Of a DNA stretch of 64,000 nucleotides, positions 25,129 through 33,495 are shown piece by piece. A program made the translations under genes and the position numbers. The DNA is from Natrinema ejinorense (GTDB lineage: Archaea > Halobacteriota > Halobacteria > Halobacteriales > Natrialbaceae). Where the stretch lies: the NCBI RefSeq assembly GCF_002494345.1, contig NZ_NXNI01000001.1, positions 620,001 to 684,000 of the forward strand. The letters run 5' to 3'. Positions within the stretch are counted from its first letter, which is position 1. Each line of letters starts with the position of its first letter. The notes under the pieces were generated by a model, which was not told the DNA's origin, searched no databases, and saw only the letters and a program-made list of their open reading frames with translations.

Positions 25129-26019
25129 TCAAGGGTGGGTTGCGTCATCGACCGTGATTGTCAAAGTCCGTCCCTTGTGGTGACTGCTTTCGAACGTGAA
25201 CGTGTCCAGCGCGAGAGCTCCACCGCGGATGGCGAGGAGCGTTCCCGTCTTGGTTTCCCCCGCATCGAGCAGCGGGCGCGATGCGGCGGCGGCATCGTTT
25301 AGCTGCTGGCAACCGGGGTACTCCAGGTCGATGATTCGGTCGGCGAGTTGCTCATCACTGACACCAGTGGTGGCGCTGCAGGACTGAACGCGGTCTGGGA
25401 TGTGGTCCTCACAGCGGCGGGCGGCCTCAACCAGCGCGGTCTGCGGGTTCTCAAGCGGCTCGAACCAGCCCTTGGGGGCGCGGTCGGTGACCGCCTCGGT
25501 GCAGCACTGTTCAATAATACCCGCAAGCTTGCGGTTCTTCGCCCGGGCGAGAATCAGAGCGTGGGTCGCCCCTTGGTCGCGGAAGCGATTTATCCGGCGA
25601 CCGCCCCGAGTAATCCCGACCTTCACGCGGTCCTTTGCGACGAGGTACACCTCGAAATCATGGCTACAGTTCTGCTCCCGAAACTCGGGGAATGGACAGT
25701 CCTGATACGTGCAGACGTTCCCTGGCGAGTAGACACACTGGGCGTGTGGTGGGGTTCCGCGGCACTCCGTGCAGGGAGAGGTCTCGCTCTTGACCCCGCA
25801 AGCCGTGCAGACGCGCTCCTCGTGGAGGGAGAGGGTGATAGTGTGCCCGAGGAGTGCACCGAGGTCAAGACCTTCCTCCTCCGTCGTGAGATATAGCGTC
25901 GGAGATGACCCATGCCACGCTATTGAGGAGAGAGGAGCGTCGCAGAGCGCTCGTTGTTGGAATGCGTCCAACGTCTGCTGACCTGATACATCTGTGTTAT
26001 TTGGAGTGGACCGATTCAC
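25129..26019 (-). CDS. DUF2797 protein, GIY-YIG-like, partner of Argonaute
   Basis: A 296-residue protein, first gene of the Argonaute operon. It has a Cys-rich segment (C71, C74, C83, C86, then C95, C103, C108, C118) that would bind zinc. Next is a region reading VYLVAKDRVKVGIT (Y125 to T137), Arg at 142/145, RFRDQGA, and E170 in LAGIIEQ. This Tyr-KVGIT-Arg-Glu order is the DUF2797 pattern and resembles the GIY-YIG nuclease core. The start GQQTLDAFQQ resembles a PCNA-interaction box (Q14, L17, F20). The GTG at 26019 is supported by a TATA box 29 nt upstream. Nuclease activity is inference. Confidence 0.75.
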   Translation of the reverse strand: MNRSTPNNTDVSGQQTLDAFQQRALCDAPLSSIAWHGSSPTLYLTTEEEGLDLGALLGHTITLSLHEERVCTACGVKSETSPCTECRGTPPHAQCVYSPGNVCTYQDCPFPEFREQNCSHDFEVYLVAKDRVKVGITRGGRRINRFRDQGATHALILARAKNRKLAGIIEQCCTEAVTDRAPKGWFEPLENPQTALVEAARRCEDHIPDRVQSCSATTGVSDEQLADRIIDLEYPGCQQLNDAAAASRPLLDAGETKTGTLLAIRGGALALDTFTFESSHHKGRTLTITVDDATHP

Positions 26020-26043
26020 GTGACAAAAATGTTCTCAGAATCC

Positions 26044-26052
26044 TATAATAAA
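26044..26052 (-). promoter_or_regulatory. Argonaute operon promoter
   Basis: The minus strand reads tttattata, centred about 29 nt upstream of the GTG at 26019. This implies a leaderless mRNA and supports the GTG start. Confidence 0.55.
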
Positions 26053-26178
26053 CGCTTCGCTGTACACTTGCCAACTTCGAGCTCAATTGATACTGAGCCG
26101 GTTGGAAAGGGCGACGAGAATACTGTAGACTCCGCTACCCAGCGGCGTGTTCAATTCCGCAGTGAATTTAATCCACTA

Positions 26179-26190
26179 TTTTTATATATT
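26179..26190 (+). promoter_or_regulatory. DISARM operon promoter
   Basis: The sequence tttttatatatt is a strong TATA-like element. Transcription would begin near 26212, giving a leader of about 30 nt that contains the ribosome binding site at 26232. Confidence 0.55.
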
Positions 26191-26231
26191 CTCTTTTCAG
26201 TTGTACATACCAGATAGATGCTGCATTCCTT

Positions 26232-26238
26232 GGAGGGG
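26232..26238 (+). promoter_or_regulatory. Ribosome binding site of drmMII
   Basis: The sequence ggagggg lies 6 nt before the GTG at 26245 and fixes that GTG as the start. A clear Shine-Dalgarno contrasts with the leaderless neighbours. Confidence 0.6.
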
Positions 26239-26244
26239 TAACAA

Positions 26245-27204
26245 GTGACAGATTACAAATTTGTTGACTTGTTCGCGGGTATTGGTGGCACTCGCGCCGC
26301 GTTCTCCCAAGTGAATGGGTACGAAGGAGAGTGCGTATTCTCGTGTGAAATCAGCGAGGAAGCGCAGGACGCCTACGAACGCAACTGGGGGGAGCCCATC
26401 ACCGAACACGACATCCGTGACGTGGACGCCGATGCGGTACCCGACCACGATGTGCTTCTCGCGTGCTGGCCCTGTCCCTCGTTCAGCCAGATGGGGAAGC
26501 AGGACGGCCTCGAAGACGAGCGCGGGATGCTCTTCTTTGAAATCGTAGACATTCTCAAGAAGAAGCAACCGAAGGCGTTCCTGCTGGAGAACGTGAAGAA
26601 TCTCCGGTCTGTCAACGATGGTAGCGCGTTCCAGACCGTCGAATCCCATCTCTCTGCGGCAGGCTACCAAGTATCCGACGAGGTGCTGAACGCACTGGAT
26701 TTTGGGTTGCCGCAGCACCGAGAGCGACTCATCCTCGTTGGCTTCCGCGAGGACATCGCCCGCGCGATGGATAGCTTCGAAATCCCTACGCAGAACGGTA
26801 ATCCGTTGGATACCGAAGAGAAGCAGCGCGCGGCTCTCGCTGAACTGCTTGAGGACGACCCCGACGACCGCTACGAGGCTAGCGAGAAAATCAAGCAGGA
26901 CCGGCGCGAGAGCGTTGAAGACCCCGACGCGATTCCCGAGCCCTCGGTGTGGCACGAGAACCGCAACGGCGGCATCAAACCACGCCCGTACTCCTCGGCA
27001 CTCCGGGCGTCTTCCTCGTGGAACTACATCCTCATCAACGGCGAACGCCACCCCACCGTGAGTGAGATGCTGCGCTTGCAGGGCTTCCCTAAGTGGTTCA
27101 AGATAGATGATAGCAACCGCTCGCGAGCACGCCGCCTTACCGGGAACACCGTCCCCGTACCCATGATTCGTGAACCCGCCGCTGCCCTTCTTGACGAAAT
27201 CTAA
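26245..27204 (+). CDS. drmMII: DNA cytosine-5 methyltransferase of class 2 DISARM (DrmMII)
   Basis: A 319-residue C5-cytosine methyltransferase that would mark host DNA as self for DISARM. Motif I is DLFAGIGG (SAM site). Motif IV is ACWPCPSFSQ with catalytic C77, unusual because the common form is PPCQ; here Trp precedes PC and Pro follows. ENV (115-117) is motif VI, QHRER (157-161) motif VIII and GNTVPVPMI (300-308) motif X. The target-recognition region between VIII and X is only about 130 residues, so recognition is probably of a short site. First gene of the five-gene operon; the others follow at 52-70 bp gaps or overlaps. Confidence 0.92.
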   Translation: MTDYKFVDLFAGIGGTRAAFSQVNGYEGECVFSCEISEEAQDAYERNWGEPITEHDIRDVDADAVPDHDVLLACWPCPSFSQMGKQDGLEDERGMLFFEIVDILKKKQPKAFLLENVKNLRSVNDGSAFQTVESHLSAAGYQVSDEVLNALDFGLPQHRERLILVGFREDIARAMDSFEIPTQNGNPLDTEEKQRAALAELLEDDPDDRYEASEKIKQDRRESVEDPDAIPEPSVWHENRNGGIKPRPYSSALRASSSWNYILINGERHPTVSEMLRLQGFPKWFKIDDSNRSRARRLTGNTVPVPMIREPAAALLDEI

Positions 27205-27256
27205 ACCATAATTGTTTAATGTGTTTGATAGCTAGCTGAAATGTGGGGGATATAGC

Positions 27257-29482
27257 ATGGACGCGGTGAGGCCCTACGCCAACGCATGTGAGGAGAGGAC
27301 GTTCCTCGCAGGGTTCCTGCAGGGCTCCATCGAAAACTCCGGCGACCCATTTCACCTCGGAGACACGGAATTGGCCATCGTCGAGGCAGCTCTCCGCGCC
27401 TTCGAGCAGCAGAAGTCGGTCGTCATCTACAATCCCTTCCCGTCCGAGTCGCTTTCCGTCGCCATCTGCGCCGCTTACGCTTACTCGCAGAAACCCACCA
27501 CCGGCGGCCCGAACCAGCCGATGCTGGTCCTCCCGTCGATGGGGTACGTCACGCGGTTCGACGATTTCCACCATTCGCGCACGTTGAACCCCGACTCGGA
27601 CGCCGTGGACTCGCTCATCCGCCGCGAAGTGGTGCGCGCCACGTCCGAGGTCGAAGACCGCTGGGGACTGTACACGGCCCTGACCAACGACACGCTCGTG
27701 TTCGATGAGGACTGCCCCCACCTCGGAGCGATGTTCGTCGATTTCCGTCGCCCCAGGTGGGCAGAGCAGTCGTTCGACCGCATCGAGAAGTTCTGTGAGA
27801 ACCACCCGGACGTGCCCGTGGTATACTACACCGACGAGGAGGACGCCGCCTTCGAACTCACATGTGACCGACTGGGCGTCGAACCCTTGCGCGTGACCAA
27901 CGACTTGCTCTCGACCGCCAACGTGTCTGACGACCCTGAGAACGGCGAGAGCGACCTGACCACCCAGCAGCGAATCTTGTCGAACGGCGGCGTGAACGTC
28001 ACGTACGTCTCCGTCGTGGACGAGGACTTCGGCGAGTTGCTAGAGGATTTCACGATGCTGAAGAACAAGCTGCAGGAGCGCGACATTGCCCCACTCGCGG
28101 TCGGGCGCGTGTACAACCTGCTGACCAAGCAGCCATTCAAGCCGAAGTACTGGACCGAGCGCGTCAAGGGCGACGGTTTTTACAGCGATGTGCCTACCTA
28201 CCTCGACCTCATCCGCACGAAGTCCGACCAAGCGGATGGCGTCGGGGGCGACCTACTCTCGAACTACGCGCGGGTCGCCAACACCGTGCAGGGTCACCTC
28301 AACGACCACCACGCGCTCCAGAACAACGTGTTCAACGCGATGCAGAACGCCGCCCGCGACGAGCGAGACACGGTGTTTGTGGTCTCGAACACGGCGGAGC
28401 GGGACGCGCTGATGAGTGCCGCTACGAGTGAGGGATACGCGATTCCCGAGAACGTGCAGTTGCTGGAGATGGGGCAACTCCAGCCGAATCCCGACCAGCA
28501 CCACATCTTCCTGTTCCCGCCGTACTCCGAGTCGTACATCTACGAGTTCCCGCCGTCGAAGCACATCGCGTACGTCCACAACGCGATGTGGCACCGCTAC
28601 GTACAGACGAACTCGAAGCGCAAAATGAACGGAAAGGCCACCCACGAGTCGCAAGCGGTCGGTGGCAACGGCGGTCCCGGCGAAATCACGGACTTCGTGT
28701 TCGACATTGATGAGGTCGAGGACGACATTGAACGCCGCCTGCGCCAGAACCCGCTCTCGCTCATCACCGACGACACCGGCGGCGAAAGCGACGACGGGGG
28801 CAACGGCGGCGGACAGGCCCGTCCGACGCGCCGCTTCTACCTCGACAACGACGAGACGCTCGACGTGACCGACCGACAGCATATTACCACATATGACAGT
28901 TCAGAGGCGGCCATCAAGCGGAAGGTCGGGAAGAACGTCTCCGCAGGCGACGAGATTCTGCTGGTTGATTCGGCCGCGGGCGACATCTACGACGTTTTGG
29001 TGGACTCAGTGGACAGTCGTGAGACAATGCGTGAGAACTTCAATACCGTGGAGAACTGGCGCGAGATGCTCGTCAGTGAGATGGAGGCGCGCAACCTTGA
29101 CGACGACGACGTACTGGACAAGCTGCAGGAACGAGGCTCCGACCTCGAAGACGACCGCACGATTCACGACTGGAGGACGGGTGACCGTTACGGTCCCGGC
29201 GACGCCGCCGACGTGCGGCGAACTCTCCAGATATTTCGCCCGCAACTCGAAGACGCGACGTTGGAGCAGGTTCACGGCGTTGTCTGGGAATCGCTGAAGA
29301 CCATCCGCACTGAGCATCGCCGCCTCGGGCGCGACGTGCGTCGTGCCATTGAAGCCGAGGTGAATCCCTCCACCAGCGCAGAGTTCAACGCAAGTGTTAA
29401 CGAAACTATGATAAAGAACGTCACGAGAGACATAGAAAAAGTCACAGTGACGAAAATTACCAAACTCAAATACACTGAGTGA
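27257..29482 (+). CDS. drmE: DISARM protein DrmE
   Basis: A 741-residue protein located between the cytosine methyltransferase and the DrmA helicase, where class 2 DISARM operons carry drmE. Its fold is not clear from motifs. The N-terminal half has alternating strand/helix segments with FVDFRRPRW and VVYYTDEEDAAF, reminiscent of a P-loop or restriction-like alpha/beta region without an obvious Walker A. An acidic Gly-rich linker lies at about 508-530 (GGESDDGGNGGGQ), and the C-terminus is helical. DrmE is diagnostic for class 2 systems but its biochemical role is unknown. The call rests mainly on operon position, size and companions. Confidence 0.82.
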   Translation: MDAVRPYANACEERTFLAGFLQGSIENSGDPFHLGDTELAIVEAALRAFEQQKSVVIYNPFPSESLSVAICAAYAYSQKPTTGGPNQPMLVLPSMGYVTRFDDFHHSRTLNPDSDAVDSLIRREVVRATSEVEDRWGLYTALTNDTLVFDEDCPHLGAMFVDFRRPRWAEQSFDRIEKFCENHPDVPVVYYTDEEDAAFELTCDRLGVEPLRVTNDLLSTANVSDDPENGESDLTTQQRILSNGGVNVTYVSVVDEDFGELLEDFTMLKNKLQERDIAPLAVGRVYNLLTKQPFKPKYWTERVKGDGFYSDVPTYLDLIRTKSDQADGVGGDLLSNYARVANTVQGHLNDHHALQNNVFNAMQNAARDERDTVFVVSNTAERDALMSAATSEGYAIPENVQLLEMGQLQPNPDQHHIFLFPPYSESYIYEFPPSKHIAYVHNAMWHRYVQTNSKRKMNGKATHESQAVGGNGGPGEITDFVFDIDEVEDDIERRLRQNPLSLITDDTGGESDDGGNGGGQARPTRRFYLDNDETLDVTDRQHITTYDSSEAAIKRKVGKNVSAGDEILLVDSAAGDIYDVLVDSVDSRETMRENFNTVENWREMLVSEMEARNLDDDDVLDKLQERGSDLEDDRTIHDWRTGDRYGPGDAADVRRTLQIFRPQLEDATLEQVHGVVWESLKTIRTEHRRLGRDVRRAIEAEVNPSTSAEFNASVNETMIKNVTRDIEKVTVTKITKLKYTE

Positions 29483-29551
29483 GCAGGGCGCCTCACCGCT
29501 CCCTCCGAGGGTGGCATCGGCACGGAACCAACAAAAAGTCAGGTCACAAAC

Positions 29552-32500
29552 GTGTTCAGCACGTCACAACCGGGGCATGACAACCCCTACGACGCCATCG
29601 GAGCATCGATTCTGAACGAAGCCCTCACGCGGGCCCGAGGCCGCCATCAGCCGTACTGCGTGGCCGAATCCCCAAAGAAGGCGTACTACGTCTCCAATCT
29701 CGCGCCCACGCACGGCACTGACGATGACGATGATTTCGTCTCCCAAATCAACCCGAGCGCCATCACGCTCGACTTCAAGCCGAAGGACCCCGACGCCACG
29801 CTCCCCGTGGCCATCGAGTTCGACCTCTACTACCCGAGTCACCCGACCTACGACGAGTACGATACGCTCGTCGAACGGTCGCGCCACGTGGCCGACATTA
29901 ACCAGCTCGGTACCTCGCCCGAGGCCGACGACGCCGAGGTCGAGGCCGACGGTGGCGCGGAAGCCGCCGCGTCCGACGCTGACGGTGGGACCGGGACCGA
30001 CGCCGTGAACGAAGACGACCTCTACGCGCTCGACAAGTCGTTCTACCGGCGCGTCACGGTCGAGTACGAGCATGACCTCGACCTCTCCAACCCTGACGCG
30101 GCTGACCAGTTCACACGCGGCATCCAGCAGGCCATCGAGAACGCCATCGACTCGGCCACCAACGAGGTGAAGATGACGCGCGAACAGCCCGACCCCGAAG
30201 ACTATCCGAACCTCGACCTTCACGACCTCGACGAGTCGGAGTTCCAACGGGTCATCGACGACCTGCCTGAGGCTCCGACCGAGGCCGTCCGGTGGAACGT
30301 CACGTTCGGCGTCGTCCAGCACAACGACGAGGTGGCTCTCCGCCTGATGAACGAACCCGTAGGTGTCGGCGACGACACGGAGAACGCCGACGAGCCTCAC
30401 GTGTTCAACCCGAAAATCGAGGTAGACGCCCGCCTCAACAAGTACAAGTTCGACCTCGGCCCCGACGACTACCGCTTCGACCAGCACATTTGGGCGAAGG
30501 GCCACAACTGCTCGACTACGGTTGAGCCCATCGACGAGGCCGCCGACGAGTACCACGTTGAGACCACGGCCACGCCGCGCAGCGAGGTCTACGAGTTCGA
30601 GTTCAACCAGGACCACGACACGCGGTTTGACGCGCTCGCGGGCAACGTCGCGGAGAAGTCCACCACTGACGTGCTCAAAGCCATCGCCGACGACATGAGG
30701 GACTACGCCGAGGAGTGGTACACCGACCACCTCGACGACTTCCTCACCGAGTACAACGCTGAGAGCGCGTGGCGCGAGTACAGCGACGACACGCGACTGG
30801 AGACCGTCTTCTCGCTGGCCGAGGAGGACCCGAACGACGACGCCAGCGCGTGGAGCGGGCCGGGCGAGGTCATCGAATATACGCGCGCCATCGTCAACTT
30901 CCTCGAAGAGGTCGAGCGGTTCAGCAAAGGCATCGAGGTCCTTGACGAGCAGCCCGATGTGCTGCGGTCATTCCAGTGGATGAACGAGGTCAACCATCGC
31001 GTCCATTGGGTAATGACGCCCGAAGACGAGGGGTTCGACGGCTGGCGGCTGTTCCAGTTGGTGTTCATCGTCTCGAACCTCCCCAGCATCGTCGCACGCG
31101 ACCCCGCGCCAGAGTACGAGCAGTACGCCTCCAAGTACGACGACATGGCGGAGGTGCTATGGTTCCCGACGGGCGGGGGCAAGACCGAGGCATATCTCGG
31201 GCTCGTCCTGTTCAACCTGTTCTTCGACCGCCTGCGCGGAAAAAAGAACGGCGTCACTGCGTGGATTCGCTTCCCGCTGCGTCTGCTGTCCCGTCAGCAG
31301 AAGTCGCGGTTTATGAAGGCGATGCTCGTCGCCGAGGACATCCGCACCACGCCCGAGGAAGAGGGCGGCCTCGGCAACGCGGGCACCGCGTTCTCGCTAG
31401 GTTACTTCCCCGGCAGCCGCGACAGCCCGAACGCGCTCGGCGGGCGGAGCAACAACTTTGACGAGACGTTCGCGGCGGCGGACACCAGCGACGCCGCCCA
31501 AGAGACGCTGGAGAACATGTGCCAGCACCTCGACGAGTGCCCGCTGTGCGGCAGCGAGGTGACCGTCCACTACGATGAGACAGCCAACAGCGTCTACCAC
31601 CACTGCTCGGGCAATGCGCTTGCAGACGGCGAGGACTGCATCGACCGCATCCCGCTGTACGTCACTGACCGCGACATCTACCGCTACACACCGTCGGTGC
31701 TGCTCGGGTCGCTCGACAAAATCGCGGTTATGGGGATGCAACCCCGGTTCGCCAACCTGTTCGGCAACTTCACTACCGAGTGCCCGATTCACGGACTGGG
31801 CTACTCCGACCGCTGCTCGGAACACGATAGCGTCTGCGACTTCGAGAAGGGCTCCGACGACCTCATTGAGGTCGAGCCCGGAACCCGCGACCCCGCCAAG
31901 CGCGGCGAGGTTGAGTACTTCGACCCCATCCCGACGCTTCACCTCATCGACGAGGTTCACCTGCTCAACGAGGAGCTTGGCGCGTTCGCCAGCCACTACG
32001 AGACGACGTACCTCTCGCTGTGCGAGAAGATTGGCGACGCCCAACCGAAGGTCATCACGTCCACCGCGACCATCGCCGAGTACGAGCGACAGGTCGAGAA
32101 CCTCTTCCAGAAGGAGGGGATGCGCTTCCCCGAGGAGGGGCCGGAACTCGGAGAGACGTTTTACGGCAAACTCAACGAACAAAAGGTCGAGCGCGAGTAC
32201 CACGGCCTCACCCCGAACAACCGCACCCACCTGTACGCGGTGCTGGACCTCGTGAAGCGGTACCACGAGGTCATCCGCGACTACTACGACAAGGACCCGG
32301 GCGACCTCGCCCGCGAGGTGGTGCGCGCATACCACGAGCGCAACCCCGATGCCTCGCCGCTCGACCCCTCGGACGAGAACGACCTCGACGACCTCGTAGA
32401 CCGCGCGGGCTGGACGGACGCCCTTGACGCCGACGAGAAGGCAGAGGTGCTGGAACTGTACGAAACCTCGCTCGTCTACTTCACCAACAAGCGCGAGAAG

Positions 32501-33418
32501 GACACCTACCGCAAGAACATCGGCAAGCAGATTGCCGACGAGATGACCGAGGACGGTTACGAGGTGCCGCTTGAAGAACAGCAGTTGACGGCGGACACCG
32601 AAGACACAGGCGTCCTCGACCGGCTCGAAGACCCCGAGGGCGATTGGCGCGACCGCATCGACACGGTGCCCGCCACCAGCTTCGTCGGCCACGGCATCGA
32701 CGTGGACCGCTTCAACTTCATGCTGTTCTTCGGGTATCCCAGCCAGACGTTCCAGTACATTCAGGCGTCCTCGCGCGTCGGGCGGCAGGACGACAAGCCC
32801 GGTCACGTGCTGGACGTATTCCGCCCGTTCGACAAGCGGGACCGCCACCGCTACAAGTACTTCGAGAAGCTCCACGAGTATCTCTCGCGGACGGTCGAGC
32901 CCGTCCCCATCGACCGCTGGGCGAAGTTCGCCGTCGAGAAGACGTTCTCGGGCGTGCTGATGAGCATTCTACTTCAGTACTACCGCCCGCTGCTGTTCCG
33001 CAAGCGGGACGCCGACGGCGACCCATACACGCTCGGGTCGGGCAGCAATGAGCAGCGGGTGAACCTCCAGAACGCCGACCACCTCTACGAGGCTATGAAC
33101 AACGACCGGTGGTTCCCAAAACTCACTAAGGACAAGCTGGCCGAACATCTCTCGGACGCCTACGGGCTCGACAACCAGTTCTACACGAACGAGCACTTCC
33201 GCGAACGCGTCATCGAGGGGTCGGCGGAGGAGGCCAGCCGCCTCGACGACATCTGGCGGTACTGGAACGACCGTCTCGACACCGAGATGGACTACCCCGA
33301 GTTCCGCGACGAGCACAAGCCGATGATTAACCTGCGTGACATCGGCACCAGCGGCGACGTAACGTCCTACACGAAGACGGGCGACTCTGACTTCATCGAG
33401 GCACTCACTCAGAACTGA
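29552..33418 (+). CDS. drmA: DISARM helicase DrmA
   Basis: A 1288-residue SF2 helicase-like protein, the core DISARM component that with DrmB loads on foreign DNA. The first 520 residues are an acidic N-terminal region. Helicase motifs follow: FPTGGGKTEAY with K544 (Walker A), IDEVHLL at 800-803 (DEVH box, motif II), TSTATI at 836-840 (motif III) and QASSRVGRQ at 1071-1079 (motif VI with R1075 and R1078). The section after motif VI (FRPFDKRDRHRY, EKTFSGVLM) matches the DUF1998-linked helicases. Cysteines near 655-680 (CPLCG then C) may bind zinc inside the helicase. The start is a GTG. Confidence 0.93.
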   Translation: MFSTSQPGHDNPYDAIGASILNEALTRARGRHQPYCVAESPKKAYYVSNLAPTHGTDDDDDFVSQINPSAITLDFKPKDPDATLPVAIEFDLYYPSHPTYDEYDTLVERSRHVADINQLGTSPEADDAEVEADGGAEAAASDADGGTGTDAVNEDDLYALDKSFYRRVTVEYEHDLDLSNPDAADQFTRGIQQAIENAIDSATNEVKMTREQPDPEDYPNLDLHDLDESEFQRVIDDLPEAPTEAVRWNVTFGVVQHNDEVALRLMNEPVGVGDDTENADEPHVFNPKIEVDARLNKYKFDLGPDDYRFDQHIWAKGHNCSTTVEPIDEAADEYHVETTATPRSEVYEFEFNQDHDTRFDALAGNVAEKSTTDVLKAIADDMRDYAEEWYTDHLDDFLTEYNAESAWREYSDDTRLETVFSLAEEDPNDDASAWSGPGEVIEYTRAIVNFLEEVERFSKGIEVLDEQPDVLRSFQWMNEVNHRVHWVMTPEDEGFDGWRLFQLVFIVSNLPSIVARDPAPEYEQYASKYDDMAEVLWFPTGGGKTEAYLGLVLFNLFFDRLRGKKNGVTAWIRFPLRLLSRQQKSRFMKAMLVAEDIRTTPEEEGGLGNAGTAFSLGYFPGSRDSPNALGGRSNNFDETFAAADTSDAAQETLENMCQHLDECPLCGSEVTVHYDETANSVYHHCSGNALADGEDCIDRIPLYVTDRDIYRYTPSVLLGSLDKIAVMGMQPRFANLFGNFTTECPIHGLGYSDRCSEHDSVCDFEKGSDDLIEVEPGTRDPAKRGEVEYFDPIPTLHLIDEVHLLNEELGAFASHYETTYLSLCEKIGDAQPKVITSTATIAEYERQVENLFQKEGMRFPEEGPELGETFYGKLNEQKVEREYHGLTPNNRTHLYAVLDLVKRYHEVIRDYYDKDPGDLAREVVRAYHERNPDASPLDPSDENDLDDLVDRAGWTDALDADEKAEVLELYETSLVYFTNKREKDTYRKNIGKQIADEMTEDGYEVPLEEQQLTADTEDTGVLDRLEDPEGDWRDRIDTVPATSFVGHGIDVDRFNFMLFFGYPSQTFQYIQASSRVGRQDDKPGHVLDVFRPFDKRDRHRYKYFEKLHEYLSRTVEPVPIDRWAKFAVEKTFSGVLMSILLQYYRPLLFRKRDADGDPYTLGSGSNEQRVNLQNADHLYEAMNNDRWFPKLTKDKLAEHLSDAYGLDNQFYTNEHFRERVIEGSAEEASRLDDIWRYWNDRLDTEMDYPEFRDEHKPMINLRDIGTSGDVTSYTKTGDSDFIEALTQN

Positions 33419-33420
33419 CC

Positions 33421-33495
33421 ATGCAGCAAAACGACATCCACGGACGCACGCACCACCCGCCGACCAGCCGCAACAACGGAGGTGACGTGCGATGA
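33421..33495 (+). CDS. 24-residue coupled small ORF between drmA and drmB
   Basis: A short frame (starts MQQNDIHGRT, ends NNGGDVR) that begins 2 nt after the drmA stop. Its own TGA overlaps the drmB ATG (ATGA). An aacggaggtgac stretch inside it supplies the drmB ribosome binding site. It may serve translational coupling or encode a basic micropeptide. The His/Arg/Asn-rich composition is unlike the acidic proteome, so a coding role is doubtful. Confidence 0.35.
   Translation: MQQNDIHGRTHHPPTSRNNGGDVR

Larger units (their letters stand above)
26020..26244. promoter_or_regulatory. Divergent regulatory region between Argonaute and DISARM operons
   Basis: These 225 AT-rich bp lie between the GTG of the DUF2797-Argonaute operon (minus) and the GTG of drmMII (plus). 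Each side has its own TATA-like box (26044-26052 and 26179-26190). No gene fits here. Shared regulation of both defence operons is possible because any protein bound in the middle would face both promoters. Confidence 0.65.

Noticed and set aside
29564-30730. Minus-strand frame opposite the drmA start
   Set aside because: It shows valine/glycine-rich mirror-frame composition, no start signal, and it opposes an operon gene.
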